A stretch of DNA of 64,000 nt, taken from positions 124,001 to 188,000 of the forward strand of contig NZ_JOAI01000004.1 in assembly GCF_000717715.1 (NCBI RefSeq). The letters run 5' to 3'. Both the position numbers and the translations under genes were made by a program. The DNA comes from Streptomyces sp. NRRL B-24484. Lineage in GTDB: Bacteria; Actinomycetota; Actinomycetes; Streptomycetales; Streptomycetaceae. Below the pieces are notes generated by a model that saw only the letters and a list, made by a program, of their open reading frames with translations, searched no databases and was not told where the DNA came from. This document shows, piece by piece, positions 1 to 8,839 of this stretch (position 1 is its first letter; each line of letters begins with the position of its first letter).

Positions 1-2040
1 GGTCGTGGTGGCACTGCACTCGTAGAGGCGCAGGCCGCCGGAGGCGGTGGTGTCCAGGCACCGTCCCGACCGGGGGTTGCGCAGCGCGGGGCCCGCCCCG
101 AAGGCCCACTGCCAGGTCTGCGAACCGGTGCCGTTGCAGCTCCACAGCTGGACGGGGGTGCCGTTGGCGGTGCCGCCGCCGGTGGCGTCGAGGCACTTGC
201 CGAGGGCGCGCAGGGTGCCGTCGTCGCCGAGGGTCCAGGTCTGTGCGGGGGTGCCGTTGCAGGCGGAGCGGTTGTCGACCGGGCTGCCGTCGGCGGCGCC
301 GGTGGCGGTGAGGCAGGTGCGTCCCGTGCCGGCGGTCACCGGCCCGGTGGGGCCGGTCGGGGCGGTCGGCGCGGCGGGCCAGGGGATCTGCGGCGAGCGG
401 TGGTAGCGGATGCCGAGCAGTTCCCAGCGGGGGCCGTGGGTGGCGATCCGGCGGGCGAAGTCGGTGAAGTCGTGGGCGGCGGCGGGCGACCAGCCGAGTT
501 CGGCGAGGGTCGGCAGCCGGGGGTTGCTGAGGTGGTCGAGGTCCTGCGGGGTGGCGGCCGTCTCCGTCCAGAGCGGTGCCTCGACGCCGCGGACGGCGGC
601 GGCGGGCGCGCCCTGCACGTAGGCGTCCGGGTCCCAGTCGTAGGCGGTGCGGACGTCCAGGCCCGAGGGGGCGGCCCAGCTCTGCCCGAGGACGGTGTCG
701 GCGGTGTACTTCTGGTCGAGGTAGGCGAACCGGGCCGGGGCCAAGATCAGGCCGGTGCCGTGGGCGGCGGCCGCGGCGAGGGCGGGGTTGTCCCCGGTGG
801 TGTCCCAGTCCTCGACGAGGGTGGACGGCTGCAGGGTCGCGCCGGTGATCTGGTTCCAGGCGGTCGCGGTCTTGCCGTGGCGGGCGACGTCCTGCTGCAC
901 CCAGGTCATGAAGTCGGCGTACTGCCCGGGGTCGGTGGTGTGCGCCTCGTCGCCGCCGATGGCGAGGTAGGGGCCGGGGGTGAGGGCGGCGAGCTCCCCG
1001 ACGACGTCGTCGACGAAGGCCTCGGCGGCCGCCCGGGCGGCGGGGGTGGTCAGGCAGAGCGAGCTGAAGCCGACGTCGGTGCCGGTGTAGAGCGGCGGGG
1101 CCTTGCCGTCGCAGTTCAGCTCCGGCGTGGCGGCGAGGGCCGCGTTGATGTGGCCGGGCAGGTCGACTTCGGGGACGACGGTGATGTTCTGCGCGGCGGC
1201 GTACGCGACGATCGTCCGGTAGTCGTCCTGGGTGTAGTACCCGCCGGGGCCGCCGCCGACCTGGGTGGAGCCGCCGATCGAGGTCAGCTCGGGCCGGCCG
1301 TCCACGGCGATCCGCCAGCCCTGGTCGTCCGTCAGGTGCAGGTGCAGGTGGTTGATCTTGTAGCGGGCGAGTCCGTCGATGTGGCGCTCGACCTCGGCGA
1401 CGGTGAAGAAGTGCCGGGCCACGTCCAGCATGGCGCCGCGGTACGGGTAGCGGGGGTGGTCGACGATGTGTCCGCCGGGGACGGTCCACGGGCCGGGCTG
1501 CGCGGTGGCCGACTCGATCGCCGCGGGGAGCAGCTGACGCAGCGTCTGGACGGCGTTGAACAGGCCCTGCGGTTGCGCGGCGCGGATCACCACGCCCGTC
1601 GCGGTGACGTCCAGCTGGTAGCCCTCGGGGCCGACGGACGGGTCGGCACCGGTCAGCAGCAGGGCGATCCCGTCCGCGGGTGCGTCCGCCGCCCCGGCCG
1701 TGCGGACGGGCAGCGGGTAGCCGGTGGCCGGGCGCAGCAGTTCGGCCAGCCGGGTGCCGGTCCGGGCGGCCTCGGCGGAGCCGGCGTCGGTGGTGATCGC
1801 CGTCGCCGTGGTGAGCGGGTAGCCGGCGGCGGGGTCGGGCCGCACCAGGGCGGGCCGCGGGACGAGGGTGCTGCCCATCGCCGCCGAGCCGGCGGCCTGC
1901 GCGGCGCGGGGGCCGGTCGCGGGCAGGCCGAGGGTGCTCAGTGCCAGGGCCGCCGCCGCGAGCCCGACCGCGGCGAGGTGCCGCCGGCCCGGGGTGCCCG
2001 TCCGCGCGGGCAGCGGGCGGCGTGGCGCGGAGCGGGGCAT
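1..2040 (-). CDS. Secreted beta-N-acetylhexosaminidase (GH20) with C-terminal ricin lectin domain, partial
   Basis: Exported enzyme that releases terminal GlcNAc from chitin oligomers or glycans. The start is the ATG at 2040, after a GGAGGA-type ribosome site. The N-terminus has an arginine-rich Tat-like leader (RRHLA, then a hydrophobic stretch to about residue 48). A GH20 N-terminal domain follows, then the barrel with the HLHLHLTDDQGWR strand. The catalytic pair is D364-E365 in the GGDE motif, with the substrate-assisted mechanism known for GH20. From about residue 550 a ricin-type beta-trefoil begins (repeats ending QTWTLGDDG and QTWAFG), and it is cut by the window edge at residue 680. 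The fold assignment is firm; substrate preference (chitin or host glycan) is not visible. Confidence 0.93.
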   Translation of the reverse strand, partial: MPRSAPRRPLPARTGTPGRRHLAAVGLAAAALALSTLGLPATGPRAAQAAGSAAMGSTLVPRPALVRPDPAAGYPLTTATAITTDAGSAEAARTGTRLAELLRPATGYPLPVRTAGAADAPADGIALLLTGADPSVGPEGYQLDVTATGVVIRAAQPQGLFNAVQTLRQLLPAAIESATAQPGPWTVPGGHIVDHPRYPYRGAMLDVARHFFTVAEVERHIDGLARYKINHLHLHLTDDQGWRIAVDGRPELTSIGGSTQVGGGPGGYYTQDDYRTIVAYAAAQNITVVPEVDLPGHINAALAATPELNCDGKAPPLYTGTDVGFSSLCLTTPAARAAAEAFVDDVVGELAALTPGPYLAIGGDEAHTTDPGQYADFMTWVQQDVARHGKTATAWNQITGATLQPSTLVEDWDTTGDNPALAAAAAHGTGLILAPARFAYLDQKYTADTVLGQSWAAPSGLDVRTAYDWDPDAYVQGAPAAAVRGVEAPLWTETAATPQDLDHLSNPRLPTLAELGWSPAAAHDFTDFARRIATHGPRWELLGIRYHRSPQIPWPAAPTAPTGPTGPVTAGTGRTCLTATGAADGSPVDNRSACNGTPAQTWTLGDDGTLRALGKCLDATGGGTANGTPVQLWSCNGTGSQTWQWAFGAGPALRNPRSGRCLDTTASGGLRLYECSATTT

Positions 2041-2202
2041 GGCGTCCTCCGTTGCTGGTCCGGGCCCTGAGGTGCCCGCAGGTGCGGTCCTGACGCACCG
2101 TGGGCCGGGCCGCGGCCCGGCCGCAGGGGTGTCCCGTACGGTCGGCACCGGGCCTGCGACGGCCTCACCCTAAGCCAGTGGCTGCGGCCCGGCGCGGCGG
2201 GG

Positions 2203-2724
2203 TCACCGGCGTCGTTCGGCCACCGACGTGTCGGCTCCGGCGGTGGCCGCCACCAGGTCGAGGGCTGCCGCCACCGTCTCCGGGAGGGTCTCGCGGACGG
2301 GTGCGCCGTAGTGCCGGGCGAGGTGGCGCAGGTAGCGGTTGCGTTCGGGGTTCGGGCAGTCGGGCGGGCAGCCGAGCACGGCGCGGCCGGTGGTGACGTC
2401 GTGTCCGAACTCGACGTTGGTGGTGAAGCCGGGCAGGGTGCGCACGTCCCGCGGGATCCAGAAGAGGATCGCGGTGGCGGCGGCCCGGCCCGCGGTCTCC
2501 CAGGCGAACTGGTGGTCGTAGTCGACGGCCCGGAAGCCGTCGCGGTCCTCGGGCAGCAGCACCGTCAGCGGCCCGGGCCCCTTCCACCGGGCGGCGATCA
2601 GTCCGACGGCCTCCGGGCGCCAGGAGGCGACCTCCGCGGCCCGCGGTGTCGGCCCGGCCAGGAAGACGCTCGGGCCGTCCGGGATCTCCTCGCGTGCCCA
2701 CACCTGCCGGATGGTGCCCGTCAT
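2203..2724 (-). CDS. Nucleoside 2-deoxyribosyltransferase-like protein
   Basis: A 173-residue cytosolic protein starting at the ATG at 2724. The segment SVFLAGPTPR near the N-terminus and the later WETAGRAAATAILFWIPRD and TNVEFG stretches match the Rossmann-like nucleoside 2-deoxyribosyltransferase family. There they form the nucleotide pocket and supply the catalytic Glu (here the E of NVEFG). In actinomycetes this family is mostly uncharacterised, so the true substrate (nucleoside, NAD derivative or other) is open. It stands alone between two secreted hydrolase genes, and the downstream hexosaminidase starts 160 bp further on. Confidence 0.72.
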   Translation of the reverse strand: MTGTIRQVWAREEIPDGPSVFLAGPTPRAAEVASWRPEAVGLIAARWKGPGPLTVLLPEDRDGFRAVDYDHQFAWETAGRAAATAILFWIPRDVRTLPGFTTNVEFGHDVTTGRAVLGCPPDCPNPERNRYLRHLARHYGAPVRETLPETVAAALDLVAATAGADTSVAERRR

Positions 2725-2748
2725 CGCTCCCCCGCCCGCTGCCGTTCC

Positions 2749-2781
2749 GCGCGTCGTCCGCGCGTCGTCCGCGCGTCGTCC
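2749..2781. repeat. 11-bp tandem repeat, three copies
   Basis: The unit GCGCGTCGTCC occurs three times head to tail at 2749, 2760 and 2771, followed by a partial fourth. It lies 25 bp upstream of the start of the minus-strand gene at 2724, so a change in copy number would alter promoter spacing. Confidence 0.85.
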
Positions 2782-2795
2782 GCGCGGGGCCGAGA

Positions 2796-4646
2796 CTACC
2801 GGCCGGCGGGGCCGCCGCGGGCGAGCACCGCGGTGAGGACGGGGGCGAGGGTGTCGGCGAGCAGCCGGGTGCCCGTGTCGTTGAAGTGCAGGTGGTCGCG
2901 GGGGTCGTGGATGCCCTCGCGCAGCCGTTCCGGCGCGGCGGGGTCGCGCGCCGCCCGGTCGAAGTCGGTGCGGGCGTCGAAGTCGTCGGAGGTCCGGATC
3001 CAGGCGTTGACCCGCTGGCGGACCTCCTCCCGCTCCCTCGTCCAGCGTGCGCTGCCGCCGAACGGCGGGATCGTCGCGACGACCACCCGCACCCCGTGGG
3101 CGTGCGCCCGGGCGGCGATCTCCCGGAGGCCCGCCGTGATCGCCCGTGCGGTGGCGTCGTGCAGGGTGATGTCGTTGATGCCCTCGTAGAGGACGAGGGT
3201 CCGCGCGTCCGGCTGGGCGAAGACGTCCCGGTCGAGCCGGTTCAGCGCGGCGGCCCCGGCGGCGCCGGTGCTGTCGGTCAGCAGGGAGTTGGCGGACAGT
3301 CCGGCGTTGGCGATGCCGGTGCCGGGGGCGGTGCGGCGCAGGTCCGCGGCGCAGAGGTCGGGCCAGCGGCGGTCGGTGTCCGGGCTGCTGTGGGCGCCGT
3401 CGGTCTGGGAGTCGCCGAGCGCGACGACGGTGCCGCGGCCGTCCGCGGTGGCGAGGTCGACACCGGCGAGGTAGGCCCAGTACGAGATCCGCCCGGTGAA
3501 CGCCGCCCCGTCGGTGTCGGTGCTGTGGTCGCCCGCGCCGGAGGCGGTGGTGTACGAGGTGCTGAGCGCCCAAGGGTGGCGGGGTGCGAGCTGCACGGGG
3601 CCGGGCAGGTGGATGCTCACCAGCAGCTCGTCGCCCTCCGCCACCGGGAGGTCGACCGGGTCGCTGGAGGCGTCGCCGCCGGCCGGGACGGTCGTCCGCC
3701 CCTGCCCGGCGAAGGTGAGCGGCACGGGCGCCGCGCGGGCGCTGCCGCCGGCTGCCCGGACGGCCACCGTCACCCGGCCGAAGGTCACCGGGACGGGCGA
3801 GAGGGCGTTGGTCAGCCTGATCCGGAGCGTCCGCCCGGCCAGGTTCGGGTGGGCGACCATGCGCAGCGTCCGGTCCGTCCAGCCCCCGGGCTCGGGCACG
3901 GCGGACGCGCTGCCGGTGACGGCCGTCCAGGCGGCCTCCCAGACCCGGCCGCCCGGTGCGTCCGTGGTGTTGCGGATGGCGAGGTCGAAGACGTGCAGCA
4001 CCGGTGCGCGGTCGTAGTGGTCGCCGTCGGGCCGGGGCAGGGTCACCGCGGTGACCGTTCTCGCGCGGTCGACGGGGACGGCGACGGCGTAGAGCCGTGC
4101 CCCGGCCGCGACGGTGCCGGACGGGGTGCGCCGGTGCGGCAGGGTCAGCGCCGCCGCGGCGGTGCTCCCGGCGGTCCAGTCGCCGACGGTGAGCCGGTAG
4201 CTGGTGCTGGAGCCGTCGCTGTAGTGCACCGTGCCGGTGCCGGTGGCCGGGCCGCCGGTGGCGGTGGCGAGGAAGCCGAGGGCGCTGCCGCGGCCGGTGA
4301 CGGCGACCTCCTGGCCCGCCGCGAGGACGTTGTCGGGGCGGCCGGGCGCGACCGCGGCACGGGTGTAGGTCGTCCCGTTGACGGTGATCCGCGCGCCGCG
4401 GGCCCAGCCCGCCGCGGTGAGGTCCGACTCGGCGAGGCTGCCGCCCCTTCCGTCCAGGTCGCCGGCGGCCGGGGCGCGGTCGGCGGTGACGGCGGTGTTG
4501 TCGAACAGGTCGGCCAACGGGGCAGCGACCTCGGCGGCGGCGCCCGGCGGCGCGGCTCCCAGGGACAGCAGATGGGCGCCCAGCACCGACAGGACGGCCA
4601 ACGCAGCCGTCGGTCCGGCAGCCGGACGCACCCGGAGGCGGTTCAC
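2796..4646 (-). CDS. Secreted SGNH/GDSL-family esterase
   Basis: A 616-residue exported hydrolase. The start is GTG at 4646, preceded by GAGGG at 5 nt spacing. There is a signal peptide to about residue 38. Residues about 45-170 form a beta-rich accessory module (FDN...YSDGSSTSY) often seen on actinobacterial secreted glycosidases. The C-terminal half is an SGNH hydrolase with block I GDSQTDG (nucleophile S413), block III GIND (489-492) and the block V Asp-His pair in DHLHFND (D584, H587). The family deacylates carbohydrates or lipids; which one cannot be read from sequence. It is divergent from the ArsR gene at 4893. Confidence 0.88.
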   Translation of the reverse strand: MNRLRVRPAAGPTAALAVLSVLGAHLLSLGAAPPGAAAEVAAPLADLFDNTAVTADRAPAAGDLDGRGGSLAESDLTAAGWARGARITVNGTTYTRAAVAPGRPDNVLAAGQEVAVTGRGSALGFLATATGGPATGTGTVHYSDGSSTSYRLTVGDWTAGSTAAAALTLPHRRTPSGTVAAGARLYAVAVPVDRARTVTAVTLPRPDGDHYDRAPVLHVFDLAIRNTTDAPGGRVWEAAWTAVTGSASAVPEPGGWTDRTLRMVAHPNLAGRTLRIRLTNALSPVPVTFGRVTVAVRAAGGSARAAPVPLTFAGQGRTTVPAGGDASSDPVDLPVAEGDELLVSIHLPGPVQLAPRHPWALSTSYTTASGAGDHSTDTDGAAFTGRISYWAYLAGVDLATADGRGTVVALGDSQTDGAHSSPDTDRRWPDLCAADLRRTAPGTGIANAGLSANSLLTDSTGAAGAAALNRLDRDVFAQPDARTLVLYEGINDITLHDATARAITAGLREIAARAHAHGVRVVVATIPPFGGSARWTREREEVRQRVNAWIRTSDDFDARTDFDRAARDPAAPERLREGIHDPRDHLHFNDTGTRLLADTLAPVLTAVLARGGPAGR

Positions 4647-4747
4647 GGCATCCCTCGACGCCACTGTAGGTCCGCCACCCGCCGCCCGCCCCGGCGGACC
4701 GTCGCCTCGCGGCGGCCCGTCCGGCGGTGCCGGGACGTGCCTCGAAC

Positions 4748-4778
4748 GGGGAACTGCGCAATTCGGATGCGGGCCACC
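4748..4778 (+). repeat. Dispersed intergenic palindromic repeat, partial copy A
   Basis: The 31 bases here are identical to bases 51823-51853 (core GGGGAACTGCGCAATTCGG). Only one half of the element is recognisable; the right half has decayed. Full copies lie at 14703-14839 and 51815-51952. Confidence 0.75.
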
Positions 4779-4842
4779 CTGCGGACGGCGCACGCCCTCC
4801 CGCGAGGCGCGGACGGCTGCCCCGCCCGTCGGGCGAAGCACC

Positions 4843-4864
4843 TGCACAACCAATCGGTTGTGCA
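4843..4864. promoter_or_regulatory. Perfect dyad, probable ArsR-family operator
   Basis: Arms TGCACAACC and GGTTGTGCA flank the 4-nt spacer AATC. The dyad ends 16 bp before a TAGGCT -10 box (4881-4886) and covers the -35 position of the ArsR gene at 4893. That is where an autorepressor would bind. Confidence 0.7.
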
Positions 4865-4892
4865 AACGTGAGGTTGTGCATAGGCTGGCGGC

Positions 4893-5261
4893 ATGACAGT
4901 CGTCGAAGACGAGCTCAGCCTGGTGTTCGCCGCGCTGGCCGATCCGACCCGGCGGGCGATACTCGAGCGGCTCGCCGCCGGCAGCGCCACCGTGGGCGAG
5001 TTGGCCGAGCCGTTCGCGATGAGCCAGCAGGCGGTCTCCAAGCACCTGAAGGTGCTGGAGCAGGCCCGCCTGATCTCCCGCACCCGCGCCGCACAGTCCC
5101 GCCCGTGCGTGCTGGAACCGACCAACCTGGATGCGGCGACCGACTGGATCGGCCGGCACCGCCGTGTCTGGGCCGACCGTCACGACCGCCTCGACGCCCA
5201 CCTGGCCGCGCTGCGCGCGGACCGGCGCGACGACGGCGCCGAGGAGACGAGCACACCATGA
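4893..5261 (+). CDS. ArsR-family winged-helix transcriptional regulator
   Basis: A 122-residue repressor. Residues 9-30 hold the family hallmark LADPTRRAILERL. The recognition helix lies in MSQQAVSKHLKVLEQARLI. No cysteine pair typical of metal-sensing ArsR proteins is present, so this belongs to the SRPBCC-associated subgroup rather than the arsenic sensors. The TAGGCT box ends 6 nt before the ATG, so the mRNA is probably leaderless. The stop overlaps the start of the next gene (ATGA), so the two are co-translated. Confidence 0.9.
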   Translation: MTVVEDELSLVFAALADPTRRAILERLAAGSATVGELAEPFAMSQQAVSKHLKVLEQARLISRTRAAQSRPCVLEPTNLDAATDWIGRHRRVWADRHDRLDAHLAALRADRRDDGAEETSTP

Positions 5262-5710
5262 CCACCACCGGCGAACTCACCTACCGGCGCATCCACCGGG
5301 CCGCGCCCGAGCTGCTCTTCGACTGCATGACCACCCCGGAGCACCTGACCCGCTTCTGGGGCCCGACCGGCACGACGACGCCGCTGGACGGCATCGTGGT
5401 CGACCTCCGACCGGGCGGTGCCTTCGAGACCACGATGGTCGACGACGCCGACGGCGGCACCTACACGATGCGTGCGGTGTACGCGGAGATCAGCCGGCCC
5501 GACCGGCTGGTCTGGGTCGAGGCCGACGTCGAGGGCGGCATGCGGACCACCGTCACCTTCACCGACCTGCACGACGGGCGGACGGAGGTGGTCACCCATC
5601 AGACCAACGTGCCGGCCGCGTACCTGAGCGCGGCGGCGCAGGCCGGCTTCGCCACCAGCCTCGACCGGTTCGAGGCGTACGTCGAGGGCCTCACCGGCCG
5701 GAACGGCTGA
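5258..5710 (+). CDS. SRPBCC (AHSA1-type) domain protein
   Basis: A 150-residue START-like helix-grip protein translated from an ATG that overlaps the ArsR stop codon. The pattern from HRAAPELLFDCMTTPEHLTRFWGP through GGAFETTM to the C-terminal AGFATSLDRFEAYV helix is typical of the activator-of-Hsp90-homology family. In bacteria, ArsR-SRPBCC pairs are very common; the SRPBCC member is thought to bind a hydrophobic ligand, but few have a known role. Confidence 0.88.
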   Translation: MTTTGELTYRRIHRAAPELLFDCMTTPEHLTRFWGPTGTTTPLDGIVVDLRPGGAFETTMVDDADGGTYTMRAVYAEISRPDRLVWVEADVEGGMRTTVTFTDLHDGRTEVVTHQTNVPAAYLSAAAQAGFATSLDRFEAYVEGLTGRNG

Positions 5711-5745
5711 GGCCGCCGGTCCCCCACGAAAGGCAGGGAGTCATC

Positions 5746-6519
5746 ATGCCCGTCCTCACCTCCGCCGACGGCACCCGCATCGCCTACCAGTCCGGCGGCC
5801 GCGGCCCGGCGCTCGTCCTGGTCGACGGCGCCCTGTGCCACCGCTCGTCCGGCCCGCTGGCCGCCCTGCTGGAGCGGGACTTCACCGTGTACGCCTACGA
5901 CCGCCGCGGTCGCGGCGAGAGCGGGGACACCGCACCGTTCGCGGTGGACCGCGAGATCGAGGACCTGCGGGCGGTGGTCGCCGCCGCCGGCGGCCGGGCG
6001 GCCGTGCACGGGATCTCCTCGGGGGCCGCGCTCGTCCTGCGGGCGGCGGCGGTCGAGCCGGGGATCACCCGGATCTCGCTCTACGAGCCGCCGTTCGTCG
6101 CCGAGGCCGGCCGGGCCGCGGAGGCGAAGGAGTACTCGGCGCGGCTGCAGGAGCTGCTCTCGGCCGGGCGGCGCGGCGACGCCGTGGCACTGTTCCTGGC
6201 GCACGTCGGCGTCCCCGCGCCGGCCGTGGCCGCGATGCGGGGGCAGCCGCACTGGCCGGCGTTCGAGGCGATCGCCCCGACGCTCGGGTACGACGACGCG
6301 GTGCTGGCCGACGGCTTCGTGCCGCGCGACCTGGCCCGGCAGGTCGGAGTTCCGGCGCTCGTCCTGGCGGGCGGGGCGAGCCCGCCGGAGCTCCGGGCGG
6401 CGGCCCGGGCGGCCGCGGAGGCACTGCCCGACGCGGTGCACCGCACCCTGGCGGACCAGACGCACGACGTGGCCGCGGAGGCGCTGGCCCCCGTCCTGGC
6501 GGAGTTCTTCGGCGGCTGA
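5746..6519 (+). CDS. Alpha/beta-fold hydrolase
   Basis: A 257-residue cytosolic alpha/beta hydrolase. The start is ATG 5746 with GGGAG seven bases upstream. The oxyanion strand is near DGALCHRSS, YDRRGRGESG marks the conserved loop after strand 4, the nucleophile elbow is GISSG and the catalytic His is in DQTHDV near the end. It follows the ArsR-SRPBCC pair by 35 bp in the same direction and may share its transcript. The substrate is unknown. Confidence 0.87.
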   Translation: MPVLTSADGTRIAYQSGGRGPALVLVDGALCHRSSGPLAALLERDFTVYAYDRRGRGESGDTAPFAVDREIEDLRAVVAAAGGRAAVHGISSGAALVLRAAAVEPGITRISLYEPPFVAEAGRAAEAKEYSARLQELLSAGRRGDAVALFLAHVGVPAPAVAAMRGQPHWPAFEAIAPTLGYDDAVLADGFVPRDLARQVGVPALVLAGGASPPELRAAARAAAEALPDAVHRTLADQTHDVAAEALAPVLAEFFGG

Positions 6520-6566
6520 GGCCCGCCCGCGGCCGACGGCGCGCCCGTCCGTGCTGAACTGTCGTC

Positions 6567-7331
6567 ATGGACAACGCGCGATACCTGGAATGCCTCGCGG
6601 CCGACTTCACGCGGCTGCGGTCCGTGGTGCCGATCGCCCCCTCGGCGTCCGTACCGACCTGCCCGGGGTGGACGGTCACCGACCTGGCCCGGCACGTCGG
6701 CGGCGTGTACCAGCACAAGATCGCGGCGATGCGGGAGGGCGCGGAACCCGAGCAGTGGCCGCCGGAGGGGCTGGACGACGAGGACCCGCTCGCGCTCCTC
6801 GACCGGGCGTACGCGGGCCTGCTGGCGGAGTTCGCCGCCCGCCGGCCCGAGGATCCGGGCGGGTCCTGGTACGCCCCGGACCGGACGGTGGGCTTCTGGA
6901 TCCGGCGGATGGCGCAGGAGACGGTGATCCACCGGATCGACGCCGAACTCGGCACCGGGCAGCGGATCGCACCCGTCCCGGCCGACCTCGCGGCGGACGG
7001 CATCGACGAACTGCTCAAGGTCTTCGTGGCGTACGGCGTCGCCGAGTGGGGCGAGTACTTCACCGAGGTCCTGGACGGCTCTCCCGGCCGCAGCTACGAG
7101 GTGCGGACGGAGGGGGCCGTCTGGCGGGTGCGGACCGGCCCGGGCCTGTTCACGGTCGAGGACGGCCAGGGCGACCGCCCGGCGGACGCCGTCGTGAGCG
7201 GCCCGCCCGCGGCCGTGCTGCGCTGGGTCTGGAACCGGCAGGACGGCGACCCCGCGCCCGGCCTGACCGTCGAGGGCGACCGGGACGCCGTCGCCGAGCT
7301 GAAGCGCTGCATCGTCACCGCCACCCAGTGA
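6567..7331 (+). CDS. Maleylpyruvate isomerase family mycothiol-dependent enzyme
   Basis: A 254-residue protein with the DinB-like mycothiol-dependent maleylpyruvate isomerase N-terminal fold. It shows PTCPGWTVTDLARHVGGVY with the first metal His, then MAQETVIHRIDAEL with the second His and acidic ligands. An MDMPI C-terminal domain follows from about residue 165 (WRVRTGPGLF). Members use or act with mycothiol, the actinobacterial thiol. The individual reaction is usually unknown, and no aromatic degradation genes are nearby. Confidence 0.85.
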   Translation: MDNARYLECLAADFTRLRSVVPIAPSASVPTCPGWTVTDLARHVGGVYQHKIAAMREGAEPEQWPPEGLDDEDPLALLDRAYAGLLAEFAARRPEDPGGSWYAPDRTVGFWIRRMAQETVIHRIDAELGTGQRIAPVPADLAADGIDELLKVFVAYGVAEWGEYFTEVLDGSPGRSYEVRTEGAVWRVRTGPGLFTVEDGQGDRPADAVVSGPPAAVLRWVWNRQDGDPAPGLTVEGDRDAVAELKRCIVTATQ

Positions 7332-7417
7332 CACCCGGCACGGGCCCGCGCCGGGCCGCCGGAACCGCACGGTGACCGGGCCGCGGCTGCGGACACTGAC
7401 GGGGTGTGGAGTCGTCC

Positions 7418-8013
7418 ATGCCCGGCGAGGGATCGCACCCGCAGGACCGCGCGGCGTACAGCCGCCTCTTCGACGAGCACGCGGAGGCGGTGCACGCCCA
7501 CGCGCTCAGATCGACCGGGGACTCCGCCCTCGCCGACGAGGTGGTGTCGCTGACCTTCCTGGAGGCCTGGCGGCTCCGCGACCGGCTGCGCACCGAGGCG
7601 GTCCGGCCGCGGGCCCGGCTGCTCGGCATCGCCACCGACGTGCTGCGCAACACCGCCAGGTCCGCCCGGCGGCACCGGGCCGCACTCTTCCGGCTGCCCC
7701 CGCGCGAGCCGGTGCCCGACTTCGCCGACGAGGTGGTGGGCCGGATCGCGGCCGGCACGGCGTGGCCGTCGCCCGGGTGCAGCACGGCGAGCGCCGCGAA
7801 TGGATCCTCGACCGGTCGAGCCTGCAGCTGCTCGGCGAGCGGACGGTGCTGGTCGGGGACGGCCCGTGGGGGCGGGCCGGCGACGAGGTGAGCTCGATCG
7901 CCGTGGTCGCCCGCGGCGTGGTGGACCGTCCCGACCGGCTGCCGGGTACGCCCGGGGCCGGCGGCACGGTGGTGGCCGGGCACGCGGCGGGCGAGCGAGC
8001 CGTGGCCGGGTGA
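7418..8013 (+). pseudogene. Relic: ECF sigma factor 5' half joined out of frame to a CU044_5270-family 3' end
   Basis: The first part, from the ATG at 7418, reads as ECF sigma region 2 (YSRLFDEHAEAVHAHALR, then LADEVVSLTFLEAWR) and linker as far as DFADEVVGRIA. At about 7,750 the homology switches. The next frame reads GRHGVAVARV...REWILDRSSLQLLGER to the stop at 8013, which resembles the C-terminus of CU044_5270-family proteins. In related actinomycetes these two genes are adjacent. Sigma region 4 and most of the second gene are missing, so one internal deletion explains the structure. It cannot make either protein. Confidence 0.75.
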
Positions 8014-8104
8014 TCGGCAAACCCCTTTGTGCGCCGCGGGCCGCAGCCAGCACGATGTCCCCGCACGGTAGATCGGTGCAGCAGGCCGGGTGACAGGAGC
8101 AGGG

Positions 8105-8827
8105 ATGATCCGCTGGGTGTACGCGTTCGTGGACCGGCCGCGGGAGCGGTTCGAACGGGCCGCCGGGTTCTGGACGGCGGCCACGGGGACGCAGCTCTCG
8201 CAACGCCGCGGCACGGACGGCGAGTTCGCGACCCTGCTGAGCGAGGGGACGGATGCCTGCGTGAAGCTCCAGGGCGTGACCGGCAGCGGCGGCGCCCACC
8301 TGGACCTCGCGGTCGAGGACGTCCGGGCGCTGGCCGACCGCGCCGTCGGCCTGGGCGCCTCGGTGGTGGCGGAGGAGGACGACCTGGTCGTCCTCGCCTC
8401 CCCCGCCGGGCTGTCGTTCTGCGCCGTGCCGTGGCGCGGCGAGTCCCGCCGGCCGCCGGTCGTCGCGGGCACCCGGCTCGACCAGGTCGCCGTCGACGTC
8501 CCCGGCGGGGCGTTCGAGGCCGAGACGGGGTTCTGGGGCGGCCTCACCGGCTGGCCGGTGCTGACCGGTTCCCGGCCGGAGTTCCGGGTGGTCAGGCCGT
8601 CCGCGGAGCTGCCGTTCCGGATCCTGCTGCACCGGCTGGACGACCCGCGGCCGACCGGCGCCCACCTCGACTTCGCCTGCGCGGACCGCGCGGCCGCCCG
8701 CCTCGCCCACGAGGCGCTCGGCGCGGTCCTCGTCGCCGAGCACGGCCACTGGACGGTGATGCGCGACCCGGCCGGCGGCACCTACTGCCTCACCGCCCGC
8801 GACCCGGAGACGGGCGCGCTGGGCTGA
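8105..8827 (+). CDS. VOC-family (glyoxalase-like) protein, two-module
   Basis: A 240-residue protein starting at ATG 8105 with AGGAG at 8096-8100. It is built of two glyoxalase/bleomycin-resistance halves. The first runs from IRWVYAFVDRP to LSFCAVP, the second from LDQVAVDVP to AGGTYCLTA. Metal-ligand-like residues are H (GAHLDLAVEDV) and H (GAHLDFACAD). This architecture is common in streptomycetes and is usually annotated glyoxalase-like; the reaction is unknown. Confidence 0.82.
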   Translation: MIRWVYAFVDRPRERFERAAGFWTAATGTQLSQRRGTDGEFATLLSEGTDACVKLQGVTGSGGAHLDLAVEDVRALADRAVGLGASVVAEEDDLVVLASPAGLSFCAVPWRGESRRPPVVAGTRLDQVAVDVPGGAFEAETGFWGGLTGWPVLTGSRPEFRVVRPSAELPFRILLHRLDDPRPTGAHLDFACADRAAARLAHEALGAVLVAEHGHWTVMRDPAGGTYCLTARDPETGALG

Positions 8828-8839
8828 CGGCGGGAACGC

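Noticed and set aside
400..2070. 556-codon plus-strand ORF over the hexosaminidase
   Set aside because: Arg/Gly/Val-rich shadow of a clear GH20 gene on the other strand; common in high-GC DNA.
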